DNA of 46,700 nucleotides from Peptostreptococcaceae bacterium. Lineage in GTDB: Bacteria > Bacillota > Clostridia > Peptostreptococcales > BM714. The notes below the pieces were generated by a model that had not been told where the DNA came from, did no database searches, and worked only from the letters and a program-made list of their open reading frames with translations. The stretch lies in contig JAENWJ010000010.1 in assembly GCA_016649995.1 (NCBI GenBank), positions 1 through 46,700 of the forward strand, read 5' to 3'. The position numbers and the translations under genes are program-made. The stretch's first letter is position 1; each line of letters starts with the position of its first letter. Positions 42,704 to 46,700 of the stretch are shown here, in pieces.

Positions 42704-43700
42704 ATTTATCATCTCTTAGTCTTTCACGCTCCACATGCCAATCTACGGTTTTTGCAATCGCTTTTTCAAAACTATATGAAGGCTTCCATCCAGTATCTTC
42801 TCTCAGCTTGTCCCACTGAACCGAATATCTGAAGTCATGGCCCTTTCTGTCCGGGGCAAATTCTATTAGATTGTCATTCATGCTTTTTATTCTTGGGTCT
42901 CCAGCTTTTAGCCTCGATGCCGTTTCCCGTATAAGCCTTTTCGCCAATTCTATGTTTTTCAATTCCAAACCTGATGAGATATTGTATATCTGGCCCGATT
43001 TAAAGTTTTCAAGCAATTTACCAATTGCTGAGCAATGGTCCTTAACATAGATCCATTCTCGCTTCTGCCTTCCGTCTCCATAAATGGGAATTTTCTTCAG
43101 TTTAAATGCGTTTTCGATGATTTTGGGAATAAGTTTTTCGCTGTGCTGGCTTTCTCCAAAGTTGTTCGCCGAGCGAGTAACAAGCACCGGCAATCCATGG
43201 GTATACCCATATGACAATGCCAATAGGTCTCCTGCCGCCTTCGAAGCGGCATATGGATTTTTAGGATTAAGGCATGCTTTTTCCGTAAAGGACCCATTAG
43301 CGATTGATCCATAGACCTCATCCGTTGAAATCTGCATAAATCTTTTAACACCATACTTTACAGAAATGTCAAGCATATTCCGCAAGCCTTCCACATTTGT
43401 CCTTATGAATTCCCTGCTGTTTTCAATGCTTCTGTCAACATGCGATTCAGCCGCAAAATTGATTACGGCGTAAGGCCTATGGCGCTCATAAAGCATTTCC
43501 ATAACTTCTTCCGAGCATATGTCTCCATGGTAAAACAAATGCCTTGGGGAAGCTGCAAAGCTTTCAATATTGGCCATGCTTCCAGCATAGGTCATCTTGT
43601 CAATAATGCAAATCATGGCACCTGGGTCTGTCTCATGTAAATAGTGTACAAAATGGGAGCCTACGAAACCAGCCCCCCCTGTAATAAAATAGGTCTTCAT
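42687..43700 (-). CDS. rmlB: dTDP-glucose 4,6-dehydratase
   Basis: A 337-residue short-chain dehydrogenase-type NDP-sugar enzyme that turns dTDP-glucose into dTDP-4-keto-6-deoxyglucose. The NAD motif is FITGGAGFVGSHFVHYL, followed by NFAAESHVDRSIENS, QISTDEVYG and the catalytic YAASKAAGD. GDGRQKREWIYVKDHCSAI is the RmlB/RffG hallmark. It heads the seven-gene operon; no RmlA thymidylyltransferase gene is in the window, so dTDP-glucose must come from elsewhere. Its 3' end overlaps the aminotransferase gene. Confidence 0.93.
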   Translation of the reverse strand: MKTYFITGGAGFVGSHFVHYLHETDPGAMICIIDKMTYAGSMANIESFAASPRHLFYHGDICSEEVMEMLYERHRPYAVINFAAESHVDRSIENSREFIRTNVEGLRNMLDISVKYGVKRFMQISTDEVYGSIANGSFTEKACLNPKNPYAASKAAGDLLALSYGYTHGLPVLVTRSANNFGESQHSEKLIPKIIENAFKLKKIPIYGDGRQKREWIYVKDHCSAIGKLLENFKSGQIYNISSGLELKNIELAKRLIRETASRLKAGDPRIKSMNDNLIEFAPDRKGHDFRYSVQWDKLREDTGWKPSYSFEKAIAKTVDWHVERERLRDDKYENSL

Positions 43701-43760
43701 ATAACCATCCTTTTTTATGTTATAATTATTGAAAATTAAAGTTGAAAGGAAGAGGTTCTA

Positions 43761-43979
43761 TTGAAAAAAATTGACTGCTTGGGAGACATGTGCCCAATAC
43801 CAATTCTCAGGTCACAAAAGGCATACGACGAATCCTCTCCCGGAGAATCATTCATGCTCGTAAGCGACCACAGCTGCGTGGTTGAATCCGTGCAGGACCA
43901 TTTCAAAAATAAATCAGTATCATTGTCCGTTGACGAGGTTATGAACGGCATATGGGAGATTACTTTTACGCGAATTTAA
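43761..43979 (+). CDS. TusA-like sulfur carrier with second cysteine
   Basis: A 72-residue TusA-fold protein with the carrier cysteine in CLGDMCPIPIL and a second in SDHSCVVESV. The DHSC element is shared with the tandem YeeD-like proteins at 45903 and 46183, not with the one at 2866, so it belongs to the same subgroup. Translation starts at TTG; AGGAAGAGG lies five bases upstream and no ATG competes. It stands alone, divergent from rmlB and convergent with the LysR gene, from which only four bases separate it. Probably a sulfur-transfer partner of a YeeE-type or rhodanese protein. Confidence 0.88.
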   Translation: MKKIDCLGDMCPIPILRSQKAYDESSPGESFMLVSDHSCVVESVQDHFKNKSVSLSVDEVMNGIWEITFTRI

Positions 43980-43983
43980 CAAA

Positions 43984-44880
43984 TCAGCAGAAGCTTTTCT
44001 TCCCTAATTCCTTAAATCTTTCCATAAACTCCTTCTCAACGGTGTTGGAATCCGTACCCTTCTTGTGTATGAAGAATATGTCATATTTCAAATCTCTATC
44101 CACGATATCAATGACTTTAAGCTTCTTTGTATACAATTCCTTCTTTACAGCCATATACGGCACAACCGATACCCCATAACCCTTTTGGACCGAAGCTTTT
44201 ACTGATTCCATTGAATCAAGGCTAAATACTGTATTTAAATCGTTAAAGCCAAATCCCGCCTTCTTGAACTCGTCCAAAATTTTTCTTCTTATGTTGAATT
44301 TTTCAGTAAGCATTATGAACGGCAGTTTGACCACATCCTTGATTGAAACGGAATCGGGAAATTGATCCGAATTGAGTGCAACCAAAACCAATTCGTCATT
44401 GCCAACCTTCATTACTTCCAACTCTTCAAGCAAAGGCTCTGTACACATGAATCCGAAATCACACAAGTCATTCATTACCTCTTCCTCTATGTTAAAAGAC
44501 GAGTTCGATACCATTTCATAGTTGTGGTATGGGAATTTCTTTTTTATAACATAAAGCGCGCAGGGAAGTGCATAATCGGAAATGGACCAGCACGCCTCTA
44601 TCTTGATCAGCTGATCGGATTTTTCGGCGTTTTTCATTTCCTCCTGCATCTTTTCATATGTCCTGAATATGTTTTCGGCATATTTTAAAACAATATTCCC
44701 CATTGGTGTAAGTTCAACACCCTTGTTGCTTCTTATCAAAAGCTTGTGTCCCATACTATCTTCCAACTTCTGAATTTGTTGGCTCAATGCAGACTGGGAA
44801 ATATGTGCATTGCTTGCCGCTTTCGAAATGCTCTTTATTCTAACCACTTCATAAAAATACTTCAAACTCTCTATATGCAT
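43984..44880 (-). CDS. LysR-family regulator adjoining the YeeE operon
   Basis: A 298-residue LysR protein. The N-terminal winged helix has MHIESLKYFYEVVRIKSISK, then AASNAHISQSALSQQIQKLE, and the effector domain covers 90-295. ATG 44880 is used because GGGGGG lies seven bases upstream; the in-frame TTG at 44886 is too close. It is divergent from the yeeE/yeeD-like operon, the usual geometry for a LysR activator and its target, so it may respond to sulfur supply as CysL and CysB do. The roughly 290-base gap between them also holds copy C of the hairpin repeat. Confidence 0.92.
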   Translation of the reverse strand: MHIESLKYFYEVVRIKSISKAASNAHISQSALSQQIQKLEDSMGHKLLIRSNKGVELTPMGNIVLKYAENIFRTYEKMQEEMKNAEKSDQLIKIEACWSISDYALPCALYVIKKKFPYHNYEMVSNSSFNIEEEVMNDLCDFGFMCTEPLLEELEVMKVGNDELVLVALNSDQFPDSVSIKDVVKLPFIMLTEKFNIRRKILDEFKKAGFGFNDLNTVFSLDSMESVKASVQKGYGVSVVPYMAVKKELYTKKLKVIDIVDRDLKYDIFFIHKKGTDSNTVEKEFMERFKELGKKSFC

Positions 44881-45015
44881 TTCCAAACCCCCCTATTCCT
44901 CATTTAATAACTATTAATATTTACACCATTGTAACAGATTTAAGGATTCGTTGCTTAAATTTGCATATTTTTAATATTCTACCCTTCTGGCCTTCCTATA
45001 ATCAACACAGCTAGA

Positions 45016-45065
45016 TTTGAACCTCCCACGACTAAAGTCACGGGCCTTCCGGCTCTCCTCATAAA
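45016..45065 (+). repeat. Dispersed hairpin repeat, copy C
   Basis: TTTGAACCTCCCACGACTAA, then AGTCACGGGCCTTCCGGCTC and TCCTCATAAA. This copy preserves most of the CCCACGAC/GTCACGGG pairing. It lies about 110 bases before the yeeE-like gene in the divergent promoter gap. It matches copy B over about 50 bases. Confidence 0.7.
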
Positions 45066-45176
45066 TTATTGTAATGTTATATCACCATATCCATTAATAG
45101 GTAACCTCTTTCCTATGCTATTCTTTTCATGTACCATTGTTAATTATATATCTAATTAGTTGAGGAGAGTGATCCA

Positions 45177-45878
45177 ATGACAGAAACTAACAACACCCAA
45201 TCTTCGTTGAGCAGCAGAAGATCCTCAAGACCCACTCGTACTAGAAAACCCAAAAAAAGCCAGCTTCCAAAGGCTTATATAACCTTAGGGGTAGTCATAG
45301 CGATTGGTTTGGGGCTCAGTTTCATATCTGAGACGCTTGCATTATTCTGGATCATAGGATTAGGCTTTGGCTTCGTACTTCAAAAAGCTAAATTCTGTTT
45401 CACAGCATCCATGAGAGACCCCTATCTGACCGGCAGCACAAGTGTAACCCGCGCCGTCTTAATTGCTTTCGCAATAACGACCGTCGGCTTTACTGCCATC
45501 AAATACGGCTACTTCATTAAAGGCTTGCCGATTCCCGGCATGAGCTACGTTGTACCTATCAGCTTTGCTACTGCAGCAGGCGCATTCATCTTTGGGATTG
45601 GCATGGTCATAGCAGGCGGTTGCGCCTCCGGAACTCTTATGAGAGTCGGCGAAGGTTTTGCCATGCAAGTCTTGTCTCTTATCTTCTTCATTATAGGCTC
45701 CCTATGGGGCGCACATGACTTCGGATGGTGGAAATTAAACGTCATCTCCAAAGGAAAAGCAGTATTCCTTCCGGATGTTTTCGGATGGTTCGGAGCGGTT
45801 GTAATTCAATTGCTTCTTTTGGCAGCTCTATATATAGCTGCTGAAAAATGGGAACACAGAAACGACGAAGCTCTCTAA
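45177..45878 (+). CDS. YeeE/TsuA-like thiosulfate-transporter half
   Basis: A 233-residue membrane protein with about six helices after a basic, soluble N-terminal 33 residues. YeeE-family signatures are KAKFCFTASMRDPYLTGSTS and VIAGGCASGTLMRVGEG, each with the conserved cysteine. E. coli YeeE (about 350 residues) takes up thiosulfate. The protein here is shorter, and a second, broken YeeE-type gene follows the two TusA-like genes, so the transporter seems to be split in two. GAGGAG precedes the ATG. Divergent from a LysR gene, its probable regulator. Confidence 0.88.
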   Translation: MTETNNTQSSLSSRRSSRPTRTRKPKKSQLPKAYITLGVVIAIGLGLSFISETLALFWIIGLGFGFVLQKAKFCFTASMRDPYLTGSTSVTRAVLIAFAITTVGFTAIKYGYFIKGLPIPGMSYVVPISFATAAGAFIFGIGMVIAGGCASGTLMRVGEGFAMQVLSLIFFIIGSLWGAHDFGWWKLNVISKGKAVFLPDVFGWFGAVVIQLLLLAALYIAAEKWEHRNDEAL

Positions 45879-45902
45879 AACACACTAAAGGAGGATTTAT
45901 AA

Positions 45903-46133
45903 ATGGCTAAAGAATACGAATTGGATTGCATGGGTGAAGCGTGCCCGGTGCCTTTGATTAAATTGGAAAACAAGTTGAACGAACTCGAAATCGGTGATCT
46001 CGTAATCGTTCAAATCGACCACAGCTGCGCAATGAAAAATGTTCCCGAGTGGGCAAGAAAGCAAGGCCACAACGTTGAAATCGAAGAAGTAGACGACGGC
46101 GAATGGGAAGTATTCGTAGAAAAAGCAGTATAA
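45903..46133 (+). CDS. YeeD/TsuB-like TusA-family protein, first copy
   Basis: A 76-residue TusA-fold protein. The carrier cysteine is in GEACPVPLIKLE and a second is in QIDHSCAMKNVPEWARKQGH, which resembles the corresponding part of E. coli YeeD, the partner of the thiosulfate transporter YeeE. It follows the yeeE-like gene by 24 bases with GGAGG before the ATG. The protein is identical to the one encoded by the next gene; the two coding regions differ only at synonymous sites. Confidence 0.93.
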   Translation: MAKEYELDCMGEACPVPLIKLENKLNELEIGDLVIVQIDHSCAMKNVPEWARKQGHNVEIEEVDDGEWEVFVEKAV

Positions 46134-46182
46134 ACATATTTGCCTGCGAATATCAAAAACATAACAATAGGAGGATTTATAC

Positions 46183-46413
46183 ATGGCTAAAGAATATGAA
46201 TTGGATTGCATGGGCGAAGCGTGCCCAGTGCCTTTGATAAAATTGGAAAACAAGTTGAATGAGCTCGAAATCGGTGATCTCGTAATCGTTCAAATCGACC
46301 ACAGCTGCGCAATGAAAAATGTTCCCGAGTGGGCAAGAAAGCAAGGGCACAACGTTGAAATCGAAGAAGTAGACGACGGCGAATGGGAAGTATTTGTTGA
46401 AAAAGCCGTTTAA
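46183..46413 (+). CDS. YeeD/TsuB-like TusA-family protein, second copy
   Basis: It encodes exactly the same 76 residues as the gene at 45903, with the same ribosome site and a 50-base spacer between. I count 11 differences, all in third codon positions and clustered near the two ends; the middle (about 110 bases) is identical. Two equal copies would raise expression of the sulfur carrier or allow two partners. It precedes the disrupted YeeE gene. Confidence 0.93.
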   Translation: MAKEYELDCMGEACPVPLIKLENKLNELEIGDLVIVQIDHSCAMKNVPEWARKQGHNVEIEEVDDGEWEVFVEKAV

Positions 46414-46439
46414 TCAAATCCATATCGGGAGGTATCGCT

Positions 46440-46640
46440 TTGGATATCAAAAATAATGAGTTTTATAAAAAATGGTTCAAAAATTCCTATACCTATATAA
46501 CAGGCGCCGTTCTCTTGTCTATTCTGCAGATAGTGACCTTGGCATCCACTGGTAATCCAGAGGCCACTGAAAAAGCACCCTATTTTAGCGTAAATTTTTT
46601 GTTGCAAAAATCCAATTACAATTATTCGTTTTGTATATAA
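46440..46640 (+). pseudogene. Truncated YeeE/YedE-family gene (second transporter half)
   Basis: It starts at TTG with GGGAGG seven bases upstream and opens as a YeeE-type N terminus: NNEFYKKWFKNSYTYITGAV and LLSILQIVTLASTGNP. The protein then loses any resemblance to the family (the next expected part, usually W-G-V-T, is missing) and stops after 66 residues. The break coincides with a possible insertion-sequence end at 46560, and the window ends before the rest is seen. The intact gene may resume beyond it. Confidence 0.6.
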
Positions 46641-46700
46641 ATTTTCGCTAGAAAAAGATGCCTATTTCCCCATCAATTTAATTATTCTTTTCATATTTGC
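46560..46700 (+). mobile_element. Possible left end of an insertion sequence
   Basis: GAGGCCACTGAAAAAG begins exactly where the YeeE-like reading frame becomes meaningless. It is followed by AT-rich, non-coding sequence to the edge. The bases look like terminal repeats of IS1182-like elements as I remember them; neither the other end nor the transposase is in the window. Confidence 0.3.

Larger units (their letters stand above)
45890..46413 (+). repeat. Tandem duplication of the YeeD-like gene
   Basis: Unit of about 280 bases, from the AGGAGGATTTATA leader through the stop codon. The second unit repeats the leader (AGGAGGATTTATACATGGC against AGGAGGATTTATAAATGGC) and the coding sequence. Confidence 0.88.

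Noticed and set aside
1-46700. CRISPR array, tRNA or rRNA genes
   Set aside because: No regularly spaced direct repeats, no cloverleaf-like sequences and no conserved rRNA segments were noticed, though tRNA detection by eye is imperfect.
1-46700. In-frame UGA selenocysteine codons
   Set aside because: The recognised genes end at stops that fit their family lengths; no gene was found to continue clearly beyond a TGA.

Overview
The window looks like a chromosomal segment of an anaerobic, amino-acid-fermenting Clostridia-type Firmicute. The signs are strong AAGGAGG-type ribosome binding sites, several TTG starts, a clostridial selenium/sulfur gene set (cysteine desulfurase, YedE, TusA-like protein, DUF3343), amino-acid transporters and PLP enzymes, FeoAB with a FeoB-associated Cys-rich protein, a sigma-54 regulator and no respiratory genes. 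No rRNA, tRNA or CRISPR array was seen. The species cannot be named from the sequence.

Layout, left to right. (1) 0.4-3.3 kb: selenium/sulfur trafficking genes, a cysteine desulfurase divergent from a yedE-tusA-DUF3343 operon. (2) 3.4-12.9 kb: mostly leftward housekeeping and signalling genes: a PAS/GGDEF/EAL protein, a metallo-hydrolase, an operon nhaC - HI0933-type flavoprotein - cobalamin adenosyltransferase - nitroreductase - MgsA-like mini-ORF, a cytoplasmic parvulin and an unknown protein. (3) 13.1-23.8 kb: a leftward operon (HisC-like aminotransferase, isoleucine-2-epimerase-like class III PLP enzyme, YkvI-type transporter) behind a consensus sigma-54 promoter. It is separated from a sigma-54 activator gene by a degenerate parvulin copy, an AT-rich D-aminoacylase/Na+-symporter/DUF997 module and IS256 and IS30 remnants. 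A second, orphan copy of the sigma-54 promoter remains beside the activator. (4) 23.9-28.8 kb: an XRE-cupin regulator, a polar amino-acid ABC importer, a cupin plus small membrane protein, and a LysR regulator. (5) 28.9-33.0 kb: a VTT membrane protein, YheT-like hydrolase and feoA-feoB-FeoB-associated protein behind a near-consensus Fur box. (6) 33.2-35.3 kb: two secreted rhodanese lipoproteins. (7) 35.5-43.7 kb: a GT39-type membrane glycosyltransferase facing a tightly coupled seven-gene operon (rmlB, wecE-like, ArnC-like GT2, ATP-grasp ligase, and a sulfonate/nitrate-type ABC importer). (8) 43.8-46.7 kb: a TusA-like gene, a LysR regulator and a YeeE plus tandem YeeD-like operon whose second YeeE half is broken, perhaps by an IS at the right edge.

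Two themes stand out. One is sulfur/selenium handling: cysteine desulfurase, two YeeE/YedE-type systems, four TusA-like proteins, DUF3343 and four rhodanese domains on two lipoproteins. The other is amino-acid use with possible D-amino-acid or epimer metabolism under sigma-54 control. The most novel candidates are the aminosugar/ATP-grasp/importer operon and the split sigma-54 locus. Three copies of a short hairpin repeat, the IS relics and the parvulin pseudogene show repeated rearrangement. All homology statements come from recognised motifs; no database search was run.
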